This document shows, piece by piece, positions 36,998 through 45,865 of a stretch of DNA of 64,000 nt. Source of the DNA: Sphingobium sp. V4 (GTDB taxonomy: Bacteria; Pseudomonadota; Alphaproteobacteria; Sphingomonadales; Sphingomonadaceae); NCBI RefSeq assembly GCF_029590555.1, contig NZ_CP081001.1:1798001-1862000 (forward strand), in the 5' to 3' direction. The first letter of the stretch is position 1. Each line of letters begins with the position of its first letter. The notes beneath the pieces were generated by a model, which saw nothing but the letters and a program-made list of their open reading frames with translations, did no database searches and was not told the origin of the DNA. The position numbers were made by a program, and so were the translations under genes.

Positions 36998-38377
36998 TCA
37001 CCATTCATAGGCCTTGGGCAGTGCGCCTTCGGTGGGTGTGGCGTAACGGTCGCGCAGCTTGGTCTGGCGGTTTTCGACCGGCTGCTGGACACCGTCGATC
37101 CAGACCGCGACCGGGGCGGAAGTCATTTCGAGCGGATCGCCGTCCCAGATCACCACGTCGCCCGCCTTGCCGGGCTTGAGCGAGCCGATCCGGTCGCCCA
37201 GACCCATCGCCTCGGCCGGGGCGGAGGTGATGGTGCGCAGCGCCTGGCCCCAGCTGAGCCCGGTCGCGCCGGGCACTTTGGTCAGCGCGACCATATTGCC
37301 CGCCTGCTGCGTCGCGTGACGCAGTTGCAGCGCGTCGTCGCCGGTCAGCATGCCCATCGAAACGCTGACGCCAGCCTTCACCATGCGACCGACATTGCTC
37401 TGGGTCGCGGCCAGTTTCTCGAAACTGGAGGGCAGGTCTTCCAGGCCCGCGGTGATGACCGGCACCCTGGCGGCCGCGATCCGGGGGGCGACCATCCAGC
37501 CTTCGGTCGCGCCGGCGAGAATGAGCTTGAGCGCCGGAAAGTCCTGGCGCAGCGCCAGAACAGCCAATATGTCGCGCGCGCTTTCGGCGTGGACCATGAG
37601 CGGCATCGCGCCGGTGACGACCGGCACCAGCGCCTGCGCGTCGACGCGGTTGAGGAGCGCATCCTTCGAGTAGCCGTCATAGGTGGCGGGCGCTTTCGCA
37701 TAGTCCTGCGCTTGCGCCAGCATCATGCGGAAGGTGAGGATCATCGCCGCGCGGCTGCCGCCCGCCTCGCCCGCGCCCGCTTCGCCCATTTCGACATATT
37801 GGAAAGCGCGCGCCTTGGTGATCGGATCGAGATCGGCGCCCAGATCGACCACTGCACCCTGGCCGGCGAAGATGTTGGTGCCGGTCGCCGGTGCGACCAC
37901 CGCGCGGGTGATGCCGGCGGTGCGGCTGACAGCGATGGGGTTGGCGAGCGGGTTGATCGCCGGCGCGACGTCGATCGCGGCGGAGAAGGGCGAGCGGGCG
38001 CTGGTGTCGTTGGTTTCCTTGACCGCCGGCACTTCGGCGAGGCCGATGCGCGAGAAGCCCGAGACGAGGCCCGGCGTCACCCATTTGCCGGCGGCGTCGA
38101 TCGTCTTGGCGCCCGGAGGGACCGCGACGCCCGCGCCGGCCGCAACGACCTTGCCGGCGCTGATGACCACCGTACCGTTCCTGATCGGTTCGGAGCCGTC
38201 GCCGATCGCCAGGGTCGCGCCGGTGATGGCGAGGGATTGCGCCAGGGCCGGATGAGAAAACGCCAAGGCCAACACAGCAAGAGCCGTGCGTTTCGAGCCT
38301 GGTCGAGAGACTGGAGAACCGGCCTTGGCGCTTATCGACTTCGCGCGAAGCGAACGGAGGTCTTTTGGCACGTTCAT
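36998..38377 (-). CDS. exported amidohydrolase-family protein lacking the HxH metal motif
   Basis: The protein is 459 residues with a hydrophobic segment and AHPALAQ-type cleavage near residue 47. It has the composite beta-sandwich (LAITGATLAIGDGSEPI ... LKPGKAGDVVIWDGDPL) and TIM-barrel layout of imidazolonepropionase-like amidohydrolases. Where the metal His-x-His should follow VTPGL it reads VTPGLVSGFSRIGL, and the expected later His and Asp ligands are not evident either. It is probably not a metal-dependent hydrolase on its own. Its start overlaps the stop of the intact paralogue by four bases (ATGA), which suggests a heteromer or a scaffold role. Confidence 0.85.
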   Translation of the reverse strand: MNVPKDLRSLRAKSISAKAGSPVSRPGSKRTALAVLALAFSHPALAQSLAITGATLAIGDGSEPIRNGTVVISAGKVVAAGAGVAVPPGAKTIDAAGKWVTPGLVSGFSRIGLAEVPAVKETNDTSARSPFSAAIDVAPAINPLANPIAVSRTAGITRAVVAPATGTNIFAGQGAVVDLGADLDPITKARAFQYVEMGEAGAGEAGGSRAAMILTFRMMLAQAQDYAKAPATYDGYSKDALLNRVDAQALVPVVTGAMPLMVHAESARDILAVLALRQDFPALKLILAGATEGWMVAPRIAAARVPVITAGLEDLPSSFEKLAATQSNVGRMVKAGVSVSMGMLTGDDALQLRHATQQAGNMVALTKVPGATGLSWGQALRTITSAPAEAMGLGDRIGSLKPGKAGDVVIWDGDPLEMTSAPVAVWIDGVQQPVENRQTKLRDRYATPTEGALPKAYEW

Positions 38378-39771
38378 TTCACGTCTCCCGCGCCGATCTG
38401 GCCCAGTTCGAAGTCGACCACAGGCCGCAGCTTCGGATCGGCGCTGTCATAGAGCAGGGCGCCGTCGATCCAGACCTTTTCGGGGCGCGTATAGGTGCTG
38501 AACGGGTTTCCGTTCCACAGGACGACATCGGCCATCTTGCCGACCTTCAGGCTGCCGGTCCGGTCGGCGATGCCCATGGCACGCGCCGGGTTGATGGCGA
38601 GCCAGGTCCATGCCGTTTCGTCGGCTATGTCGATGCCCATGCGCCGTCCGGCGCCCAGCGCCTTGGCCGCTTCCTGGTTCAGGCGCTGGATGCCGTCCTG
38701 ATCGTCGCTATGGACGATCGCGCAGGCGCCCGCCCGATGCACCAGCGGAACATTCTCCCTAATCCCATCATAGGCCTCCATCTTGAAGCCATACCAGTCG
38801 CCCCAAAGCGCCGAGCAGATGCCGTTGTCGCGCAGCAGGTCGGCGATCTTGTACGCCTCGACCGCGTGATGGAAGGTCGACACGCGGTAGCCGAATTCCT
38901 TGCTCATATCGATGACATTGGCCATCTCGTCCGCGCGGTAGCAATGATTGTGGACCAGGATCTTGCCTTCGAGCACGTCAGCGAGCGTTTCCATCGCGAG
39001 ATCGCGGGTCTGGTCCTTCCCCGCTGCACGCTTCTTCTGATATTCCCGCGCCTTGATCCAGGTCTGGCGGTTGACCGCCATATTGCCCATGCGGGTGCTG
39101 GGTTCGCGGCCCTTGGCGCCATAGACGCGCTTCGGATTTTCACCGCAGGCCATTTTGAGGCCTTGCGGCGCGCCCGGGAATTTCATCCCCTGCATGGTGC
39201 GGGCGGGGACATTTTTGAGCGTGACGCTGCGCCCCCCGAACAGGTTGGCGGAACCGGGCAAGATCTGGAGACTGGTGACGCCGCCATTGGCGAGCGCGCG
39301 GGTGAAGCCGGCATCCTGCGGCCAGATGCTGTGTTCGGCCCAGACATGGGGCGTGACAGGCGATGTCGCTTCATTGCCGTCGGACAGCGCATCGACGCCG
39401 GGCGAAGGATAGTCGCCCAGATGACTGTGGATGTCGATCACGCCGGGGGTCACATATTTGCCGGTGCCGTCGAACACGGCGATGTCGGCCGGGATCGGCG
39501 TGTCCGGGCCGCCGATCGCCGTCACCTTGCCATCCGAGAGGAACAGGACGCCATTGTCGATGCGCCCCCCTTCCCCGTCGAAGATGGTCGCGCCACGGAT
39601 CACCGTCGGACGACCGGGATAGGGCTTGTAGGTGGAAGGATAAGGATTTTCCGGTTCAGCCGATGACGCCTGCGTGGCGGGTGGCGGATCCTTTTCCTTC
39701 TTCGCCGCGACCGGCCCCGCGCTGCCCGCCAGCAGCGCCGCAACCAGCAGGAGCCTGCCGCCCTTGCTCAT
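38374..39771 (-). CDS. exported amidohydrolase (imidazolonepropionase-like, intact metal site)
   Basis: The start is set at MSKGGRLLLVAALLAG (ATG 39771), giving a signal peptide ending PVAA. A very long upstream frame is a shadow of the transporter gene. The 465 residues keep the metal motif VTPGVIDIHSHLGDY, then ILVHNHCYRADEM, FHHAVEAYKIADL and the Asp in AIVHSDDQDG. Family members in this branch are periplasmic peptidases or cyclic-amide hydrolases. The position, 11 bases after a POT peptide transporter and coupled to the metal-less paralogue, suggests cleavage of small peptides before or during uptake. Confidence 0.9.
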   Translation of the reverse strand: MSKGGRLLLVAALLAGSAGPVAAKKEKDPPPATQASSAEPENPYPSTYKPYPGRPTVIRGATIFDGEGGRIDNGVLFLSDGKVTAIGGPDTPIPADIAVFDGTGKYVTPGVIDIHSHLGDYPSPGVDALSDGNEATSPVTPHVWAEHSIWPQDAGFTRALANGGVTSLQILPGSANLFGGRSVTLKNVPARTMQGMKFPGAPQGLKMACGENPKRVYGAKGREPSTRMGNMAVNRQTWIKAREYQKKRAAGKDQTRDLAMETLADVLEGKILVHNHCYRADEMANVIDMSKEFGYRVSTFHHAVEAYKIADLLRDNGICSALWGDWYGFKMEAYDGIRENVPLVHRAGACAIVHSDDQDGIQRLNQEAAKALGAGRRMGIDIADETAWTWLAINPARAMGIADRTGSLKVGKMADVVLWNGNPFSTYTRPEKVWIDGALLYDSADPKLRPVVDFELGQIGAGDVK

Positions 39772-39782
39772 GCCCCGCTCGA

Positions 39783-41306
39783 TCAATGTTTTTCCTCCGA
39801 ACCGATGCTGTCGAGATGCATCATGCGTTTGACATAGGGCGAAACGAGCAGGACCAGCCCGCCCACGACGACGGCGAACCAGCCAATCCGCGTATAGATG
39901 TCCAGCACCTGGGTCACATTCCCCGCCTCGCCGCTGCCGGTCGCGCGGGCGATGAGACCCGCGATGAAATTGCCCGCCGCCATGGCGAGAAACCAGGTGC
40001 CCATGACGAGGCCGACCATCGACGACACCGACAGCCGCGTCATGGCGGACAGGCCGACCGGCGAGAAGCAGAGTTCCGCCATGGTGTGGAAGAGATAGAT
40101 GAGGAAGACGAAGAGGACGGGGGTGAGATTTTCCCCCGCCATCGCCGCGCCCGCCACCAGCACGAGGAAGCCCGCGCCGCACAGGATGAGGCCTATCCCG
40201 AACTTGGCAGGCGAGGACGGCTCCAGCCGGCGCTTGTCGAGGAAGGTCCAGAGCAGCGCGAAGAGCGGGGCAAGCAGAATGATGAAGACCGAATTGACCG
40301 ACTGGAACAGCGATGCCGGAACATCCCAGCCCAGGATGTTGCGGTCGACATTGCGATCGGTAAAGATATTGAGCGACGAGCCCGTCTGTTCGAACAGCCC
40401 CCAGAAAAGCGGGTTGAGCGCAATCAGGAAAAGCGCCGCGAACATGCGATCGCGGTCCACCTTGCCCAGCGTGCCGAGGGTGCGCCAGAGGATGTAGACG
40501 ACAGTCAGCGCCGAAAAGCCGAGCAGCGCGTAGCCCAGCAATTCGGCATAGCGGATCACGAGCCAGATGCCGACGACTCCCAGCGCCGCGCCGAGATAGA
40601 TGGTCCATTCCTGGCTGAGCCCCGTCGCCGTGGGCGCGCGCAACTGCTGCGGCGCGGGCGGCTCGCCCTTGCCCAGCAGCCAGGGCTTCAGCCACACGAA
40701 CATGACGAGGCCGAGCAGCATCCCCACGCCTGCCGCACCGAAGCCCCAACTCCAGCCCCACAGCTCACCGAGCAGGCCGCAGACGATCGGCCCGAGCATC
40801 CCGCCCATGTTGATGCCCATGTAGAAGATGGAGAAGGCCGGGTCGCGGCGATGGTCGTCGCGCGGATAGAGTTCGCCGACCAGCACGGAGATATTGGCCT
40901 TGAGGAAGCCAGTGCCGACGATGATGCTGGCGAGCGCGAGATAGAAGCCGTTGAGAAAGACCGGGTCCTGTCCGCCCGGCCCTTCGGTGACGGCGATCAG
41001 GAAATGGCCGATCGCGATAAAAACGCCGCCGACCAGCACCGCCTTGCGCGGACCGAGGAATCGGTCGGACAGATAACCGCCGATGACCGGCGTGATGTAG
41101 ACCAGCGACGTATAGGCGCCATAGAGAAGATAGGCCTTGTCCTCGCCGAAGAGGAAATGCTTGGTCAGGTAGAAGATCAGGATGGCGCGCATCCCGTAAT
41201 AGGAAAAGCGTTCCCACATTTCCGCGAAGAACAACAGAAAGAGTCCACGCGGATGGCCAAGCCAGGTCTTGCCCGCTTGCGCCGTTGCCATGTCCGAGGT
41301 CGCCAT
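39783..41306 (-). CDS. POT/PTR2 family proton-coupled peptide transporter
   Basis: The protein is 507 residues. The POT signature AEMWERFSYYGMRAILIFYL (ExxER motif in helix 1) and the loop motif GYLSDRFLGPRKAVLVGG are clear. About 14 hydrophobic segments are seen, including the two extra helices typical of bacterial POTs. It imports di- and tripeptides with protons. It is the first gene of an operon with the two amidohydrolases, which suggests uptake of the peptides they release. A run of T/A-rich bases (CTTTTATCTATTTTG) upstream near 41320 may belong to its promoter. Confidence 0.93.
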   Translation of the reverse strand: MATSDMATAQAGKTWLGHPRGLFLLFFAEMWERFSYYGMRAILIFYLTKHFLFGEDKAYLLYGAYTSLVYITPVIGGYLSDRFLGPRKAVLVGGVFIAIGHFLIAVTEGPGGQDPVFLNGFYLALASIIVGTGFLKANISVLVGELYPRDDHRRDPAFSIFYMGINMGGMLGPIVCGLLGELWGWSWGFGAAGVGMLLGLVMFVWLKPWLLGKGEPPAPQQLRAPTATGLSQEWTIYLGAALGVVGIWLVIRYAELLGYALLGFSALTVVYILWRTLGTLGKVDRDRMFAALFLIALNPLFWGLFEQTGSSLNIFTDRNVDRNILGWDVPASLFQSVNSVFIILLAPLFALLWTFLDKRRLEPSSPAKFGIGLILCGAGFLVLVAGAAMAGENLTPVLFVFLIYLFHTMAELCFSPVGLSAMTRLSVSSMVGLVMGTWFLAMAAGNFIAGLIARATGSGEAGNVTQVLDIYTRIGWFAVVVGGLVLLVSPYVKRMMHLDSIGSEEKH

Positions 41307-41459
41307 GAGGCCCCTTTTATCTATTTTGTGCGTCGGGCCGCAGCGGCGCCGATCAGGATGGCGCGCAACCTAGGGCGGAACCGATCATCCTGTCAAAAGC
41401 CCGGCCCGCAATAGCTCTGCCCTTGCGTTGAGCGCAGCACCGCGCCATCTGTCGCGGCA

Positions 41460-42038
41460 ATGTTCAACGATCTCTCCTCTCCACTCGCCCTGCTCCAGAC
41501 CCGTCGCTCCGGCAAGCCCCGCGACCTGATCGCGCCCGGTCCCGACGACGCGCAACTCCGGCAGATATTGGAAGTGGCGCTGCGCACCCCGGACCATGGC
41601 AAGCTGGCGCCGTGGCGTTTCGTGATCGTGCCGCAGGACCGGCGCGATGCGCTGGCCGCCTTGCTGGAGCAAGCCTATCGCGCCGAAAAGCCCGACGCCG
41701 GGCGGCTGGAGATCGAGGCCATGCACCAGTTCGCGCGTCAGGCCCCGACCCTGGTGGTGGCGCTGTCGGCCCCCGTCGCGGGCAGCAAGATACCCGTTGG
41801 GGAACAGATATTGTCGGTCGGCGCCGCGATCATGAACCTGCTGCACGGCGCCCATGCGCTAGGCTATGCAGGCGGCTGGCTGACCGGCTGGCCGAGCTAT
41901 AATGAGGATGTACGCGCGGCCTTCGGTGGCGAGGGCGAGAATATCGCCGGCTTCGTCTTCATCGGGACTCCGGGCCGGCCGCAGGAAGAGCGCCCCCGGC
42001 CAGATTATGACGCGATTGTCTCCACTTGGGACAGATAA
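41460..42038 (+). CDS. nitroreductase family protein (YdjA-like)
   Basis: The protein is 192 residues, a short YdjA-type nitroreductase. The FMN-binding residues lie in LQTRRSGKPRDL at the start, and TPDHGKLAPWRFVIV follows. The C-terminal IAGFVFIGTPGRPQEERPRP matches the family's tail. It is a cytoplasmic FMN oxidoreductase whose physiological substrate is unknown. It begins 153 bases from the divergent peptide transporter and is followed by an inverted repeat and the gntR gene. Confidence 0.9.
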   Translation: MFNDLSSPLALLQTRRSGKPRDLIAPGPDDAQLRQILEVALRTPDHGKLAPWRFVIVPQDRRDALAALLEQAYRAEKPDAGRLEIEAMHQFARQAPTLVVALSAPVAGSKIPVGEQILSVGAAIMNLLHGAHALGYAGGWLTGWPSYNEDVRAAFGGEGENIAGFVFIGTPGRPQEERPRPDYDAIVSTWDR

Positions 42039-42065
42039 TTACGCAGGCAAAATAATCTGCGTAAT
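42038..42065 (+). promoter_or_regulatory. perfect inverted repeat between nitroreductase and gntR (operator candidate)
   Basis: ATTACGCAG, ten A/T-rich bases, CTGCGTAAT: nine-base perfect arms that begin on the last base of the nitroreductase stop codon and end 44 bases before the gntR start. No T-run follows, so a binding site for the regulator is more likely than a terminator. Confidence 0.6.
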
Positions 42066-42109
42066 GTCGTGACTTGACCCCCGCGGCTGTATTATGGCAC
42101 TGATGCACC

Positions 42110-42454
42110 ATGGCCGACGACTCCAAACCCGTCTATCTCCGCCTGCGCGAGATCATTGCCGCTTCCATCCTGGATGGGGAATTTTCCGATGGCGACCTGC
42201 TTCCGTCGGTGCGGGCCTTCGCAGCGGCGCAGGGCGCCAATCCGCTGACCGTGGCCAAGGCCTATCAAAGCTTTCAGGATGACGAACTGGTGGTCGTGAA
42301 GCGCGGCGTCGGCATGTTCGTCGCCGATGGCGCCACCCGCCGCCTGCGCAGTGCGGAGCGCGAGCGTTTCCTGGAGACGGTTTGGCCGCCGGTCGCGGCG
42401 CAGATCAAGCGGCTGGGGCTGCGGATCGACGAGCTCGACCTGGCAAAGGCGTAG
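42110..42454 (+). CDS. short GntR-family transcriptional regulator (YtrA-like)
   Basis: The protein is 114 residues. An N-terminal winged helix runs from LRLREIIAASILDGEFSDGDLLPSVRAFA to VVVKRGVGMFV, the classical GntR DNA-binding domain. After it only a short helical tail remains, as in the YtrA subfamily, which binds an operator and usually controls adjacent ABC transporters. No ABC genes are next to it here. The gene converges tail-to-tail with prsT, three bases apart. The inverted repeat 44 bases upstream is a good candidate for its own operator. Confidence 0.87.
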   Translation: MADDSKPVYLRLREIIAASILDGEFSDGDLLPSVRAFAAAQGANPLTVAKAYQSFQDDELVVVKRGVGMFVADGATRRLRSAERERFLETVWPPVAAQIKRLGLRIDELDLAKA

Positions 42455-42457
42455 ATT

Positions 42458-44497
42458 TTACAACGCGGCAAGCGCCGCAAGCACTTCCTGACGCCCGGCG
42501 AATCCTGAGACGACTGCTGCGCGATTAAGCGCGAGCTTCGCTTCGCTCTTGCGTCCCGCTGCGGCATAGGCTTGGCCCAGATGCAATTGCAGCGCCGGCA
42601 CGCCGGGCGCGAGCGTGACCGCCTTTTCAAGCAGATCGATGGCCGCCGGTCCCTTGTCCCCCGTGCGCAAAAGCACCCAGCCCAGCATGTCGGCGGTCAT
42701 CGGATTGCCGGGCATCAGGCGATAGCCATGGGCGGCATAGGCGCGCGCAGCGGCGCGATCCCCGCTTTCCAGCGCGGCGCGGGCGAGGTCGGCCATCAGT
42801 ACCGCGTCATTGTCGCCGATTTGCGCACGCAGGATGCGGAGCATCCGCAGTGCGCCGCGCCAGTCCCCCGCCTGAGCCGCGATGCCGGCGGCCAGGCGCA
42901 ACGCTTCCCCGTCATTGGGATTTTGCGCGAGGAAGAGCTGCACCACCTGGGCGGCGCGCGCGGTATTGCCGGCGCGGCCCCATGCTGCGGCGAGCCGCAA
43001 GGCGGCGTCACGGTCGAAGCGGATGTTGGCGGCGGCCTCATAGGCGCGCGCAGCCTCCTGCAGCCCACCGGCAGCGGCGAGCGTATCGCCCAGGACCAGC
43101 CATGCGGCGGGTGCACCGGGATTGGCGCGACTGAGCAGGCGAGCGCGATCGACGGCCTCAGCCGCCCGGCCGGTGCTGAGCAGCGCACGGATATAGGGGA
43201 TATTGTCGCTTGCCGTTGCGGCATTGGCGGGCGGCGGGCCACCGGCAAGCGCTGCGTCGCGGGGACTGGCGAAGGCATCGGCGGTGGCGCGCATCGGCCA
43301 GTCGGCGCGGGCGAGCATGTCGGCTGCCATGGCGCGCTGGCCCATGGCCTCCTGCACACGCGCGGCGAGCGTCAGCACATAGGGGTCGGCGTCGCGCTGG
43401 GCGACGATCGGCGCCAGCGTCGCGGCTGCGGCTGCGAAGTCACCGTTCAGATAGTGCGCCCGGCCGAGCAGGGTGCGCGCGGTGCGATTGTCCGGCTGCG
43501 CACCGACGAGGGGGCCGAGCGCCTCGATCGCCAGCACCGCATTGCCGCCATCCAGATGCAGCACGCCGCGAAGCAGGCGGGTCGCCGGCTCCTCATCGAG
43601 GCGTCCGCCCGCGCGTTCCAGCAGAGTGCGCGCGAGATCGCCCTTCCCGGCCCGCGCCGCCATGACCGCCTGTATCATCCAGGCGCGCGGATTGGACGGA
43701 TCGAGCGCCAGGATGCGGCGCGTCAGGCTGAGCGCCCTGCCCGCCTGCCCCGCGTCGGCGAGCGTCGCGGCATAGGACTCAAGCGCCGGCACCGAATCCG
43801 GGTCGTTCGCCAGCGCCCGGTCGAACCAGGGCAAGGCGGCGGTCAGACCATATTGGGCGCGGGTCAGTTCGCCGCGCAGGGTGAGCGCCTTTGCATCGGT
43901 GGGCGCGAGCGCCACGGCCCGGTCGGCGGCCTGGATCGCGCCGCCCTGATCGCCGATCGCCAGGTAGAAGCGGCCGAGGTCGATCCAATTTCCGGGGTCG
44001 CCGGGAGCCCGCGTCAGAGCGCGTTGCAGCGCCGCGCGCGCACCACCGACATCGCCCAACGCGAGCGACGCGCGTGCAACCATGCGGGCCGCGGCGGCGG
44101 CGGAGGCGGCCGGCACGTCCGGCGCCCGCACTTCCCGCAGCGCCGCAGCGGGATCACCCTGAAGCAGCAGCGCCTGCGCCATCACCACGCGACCTTGGGC
44201 GGCGGGCCAGCCGAGCGCGCGCGCGCGTTCCGCCTCCGCCAGCGCGCCGGCGCCGTCGCCCAGTTCCGCCAGCGCACGGGCCTGCGCGGCGTGAGCCTGC
44301 GCGACACGCCCATTGCCCTTGATCGCGTTCATCAGCTCGATCCGGGCGGTACGGGCGTCGCCCCGGTCAAGCGCAGCAAGGCCACGGGCAAGCGCCGCGC
44401 TGCCGTCGCGCTCATGCGTGCGCCACTGCCACAGACCCGCGACGCCGAGCAGAAGCATCGCCGCGCCGGCGAGCAGGACGAGGCGGGAGCGGCGCAT
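42458..44497 (-). CDS. prsT: TPR protein of the XrtA/PEP-CTERM system (PrsT-like)
   Basis: The protein is 679 residues. It has an N-terminal membrane segment (RLVLLAGAAMLLLGVAGLW) without a lipobox Cys, followed by a long chain of tetratricopeptide repeats in Ala/Leu/Arg-rich modules. PrsT proteins occur beside prsK and prsR in exopolysaccharide/PEP-CTERM clusters and are thought to help assembly or export of the polymer. Here it follows prsR by three bases on the minus strand. The call rests mainly on TPR architecture plus context. Confidence 0.78.
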   Translation of the reverse strand: MRRSRLVLLAGAAMLLLGVAGLWQWRTHERDGSAALARGLAALDRGDARTARIELMNAIKGNGRVAQAHAAQARALAELGDGAGALAEAERARALGWPAAQGRVVMAQALLLQGDPAAALREVRAPDVPAASAAAAARMVARASLALGDVGGARAALQRALTRAPGDPGNWIDLGRFYLAIGDQGGAIQAADRAVALAPTDAKALTLRGELTRAQYGLTAALPWFDRALANDPDSVPALESYAATLADAGQAGRALSLTRRILALDPSNPRAWMIQAVMAARAGKGDLARTLLERAGGRLDEEPATRLLRGVLHLDGGNAVLAIEALGPLVGAQPDNRTARTLLGRAHYLNGDFAAAAATLAPIVAQRDADPYVLTLAARVQEAMGQRAMAADMLARADWPMRATADAFASPRDAALAGGPPPANAATASDNIPYIRALLSTGRAAEAVDRARLLSRANPGAPAAWLVLGDTLAAAGGLQEAARAYEAAANIRFDRDAALRLAAAWGRAGNTARAAQVVQLFLAQNPNDGEALRLAAGIAAQAGDWRGALRMLRILRAQIGDNDAVLMADLARAALESGDRAAARAYAAHGYRLMPGNPMTADMLGWVLLRTGDKGPAAIDLLEKAVTLAPGVPALQLHLGQAYAAAGRKSEAKLALNRAAVVSGFAGRQEVLAALAAL

Positions 44498-44500
44498 GGA

Positions 44501-45865
44501 TCAGCCCTGCATCTGATATTGCTTGAGCAGATCGTAAAGGGTCGGGCGGCTGATCCCCAATATCTTGGCGGCGCCGGAAATATTGCCGTCGGTGCGGGCG
44601 ATGGCGCGGCGGATGGCGCGGCGATCGGCCATCTCGCGCGCAGCCTTCAGATTGACGACATCGGTGCCTTCGACGCGATCATCGTCCAGATCGAGATCCG
44701 CGGCCGTGATCAACTTGCCATCGGCCATGATGATGGCCCGCTTCATGCGATTTTCCAGCTCGCGCACATTACCGGGCCAGGCCCAGGCATCGAGCGCCGC
44801 CAATGCGTCTGGCGCCAGCCCCTTGACCTGCGGGTTCATGTCGCGGGCGAAGCGGGTGAGGAAATGACGCGCGAGCAGCGCCGGATCGCCGGGCCGATCG
44901 CGAAGCGCGGGGATGCGGACGACGATTTCGGCGAGGCGATAATAAAGATCCTCGCGGAAAGTGCCGGCGGCGATCATCTCGTCCAGATTCTGGTGGGTGG
45001 CGCAGACGATGCGGGTGTCGACGGCAATCGGCTGGCGTCCGCCGATCCGCTCGATCACGCGTTCCTGGAGGAAGCGGAGCAGCTTGACCTGAAGCGGCAG
45101 CGGGATGTCTCCCACCTCGTCCAAGAAGAGAGTTCCGCCCTGCGCCTGCTCGATCTTGCCCGGCGTGGTCCTGATCGCGCCGGTGAAGGCGCCCTTCTCA
45201 TGGCCGAACAGTTCCGATTCCAGCAGGGTTTCGGGGATGGCGGCGCAGTTTATGGCGACGAAGCCCTCCTTGCGCCGCGGGCTGGCGTCATGCAGTCCCT
45301 GCGCCAGCAATTCCTTGCCGGTGCCGCTCGCCCCGAGCAGCAGAACGGACACGTCGGCATGGGCGACGCGCTCGATCGTGCGAGCGACCTTCATCATTTC
45401 CGGCGCGCCGGTGATGAGGCGGCCCAGAACCCGGCCATCCTCCGGCGCGGTCTCGGCAAGACGGGCATTTTCCCGCTCCAGCGCATGGACATGGAAGGCG
45501 CGCCGGACGATGAGGCCGAGCTCGTCGATGTCCACCGGTTTCTGGTAGAAGTCGTAGGCGCCGCCCGCGATCGCATCCAGCGCGCTTTCGCGCGCGCCAT
45601 GGCCCGACGCCACGATGATCTTCGTATCCGGCTTGATCCTGAGCATGTCGGCGAGCGTGGCAAACCCCTCGCTCGTGCCGTCCGGGTCGGGCGGCAGGCC
45701 CAGGTCCAGCGTCACGACATCGGGCGTTTCCGACCGCAACATCTCGATCGCTTCCTGACGGTCGCCGGCGATGAAGAGCTGGTAATCCTCATAAGCCCAG
45801 CGCAGCTGCCGTTGCAGGCCCGGATCATCCTCGACGATCAGCAATTTGGGGCGGGTATCGCTCAT
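44501..45865 (-). CDS. prsR: sigma-54-dependent response regulator PrsR (XrtA/PEP-CTERM)
   Basis: The protein is 454 residues in the NtrC layout. The receiver domain has phospho-Asp in VVTLDLGLPPDPDG. The AAA+ domain has Walker A GASGTGKELLAQG and the GAFTGAIRTTPGKIEQA loop for sigma-54 contact. The Fis-type HTH lies at the end (NISGAAKILGISRPTLYDLL). It activates RpoN-dependent promoters of exopolysaccharide and PEP-CTERM genes, phosphorylated by PrsK. Start and stop overlap prsK by one base (TGATG). Confidence 0.93.
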   Translation of the reverse strand: MSDTRPKLLIVEDDPGLQRQLRWAYEDYQLFIAGDRQEAIEMLRSETPDVVTLDLGLPPDPDGTSEGFATLADMLRIKPDTKIIVASGHGARESALDAIAGGAYDFYQKPVDIDELGLIVRRAFHVHALERENARLAETAPEDGRVLGRLITGAPEMMKVARTIERVAHADVSVLLLGASGTGKELLAQGLHDASPRRKEGFVAINCAAIPETLLESELFGHEKGAFTGAIRTTPGKIEQAQGGTLFLDEVGDIPLPLQVKLLRFLQERVIERIGGRQPIAVDTRIVCATHQNLDEMIAAGTFREDLYYRLAEIVVRIPALRDRPGDPALLARHFLTRFARDMNPQVKGLAPDALAALDAWAWPGNVRELENRMKRAIIMADGKLITAADLDLDDDRVEGTDVVNLKAAREMADRRAIRRAIARTDGNISGAAKILGISRPTLYDLLKQYQMQG

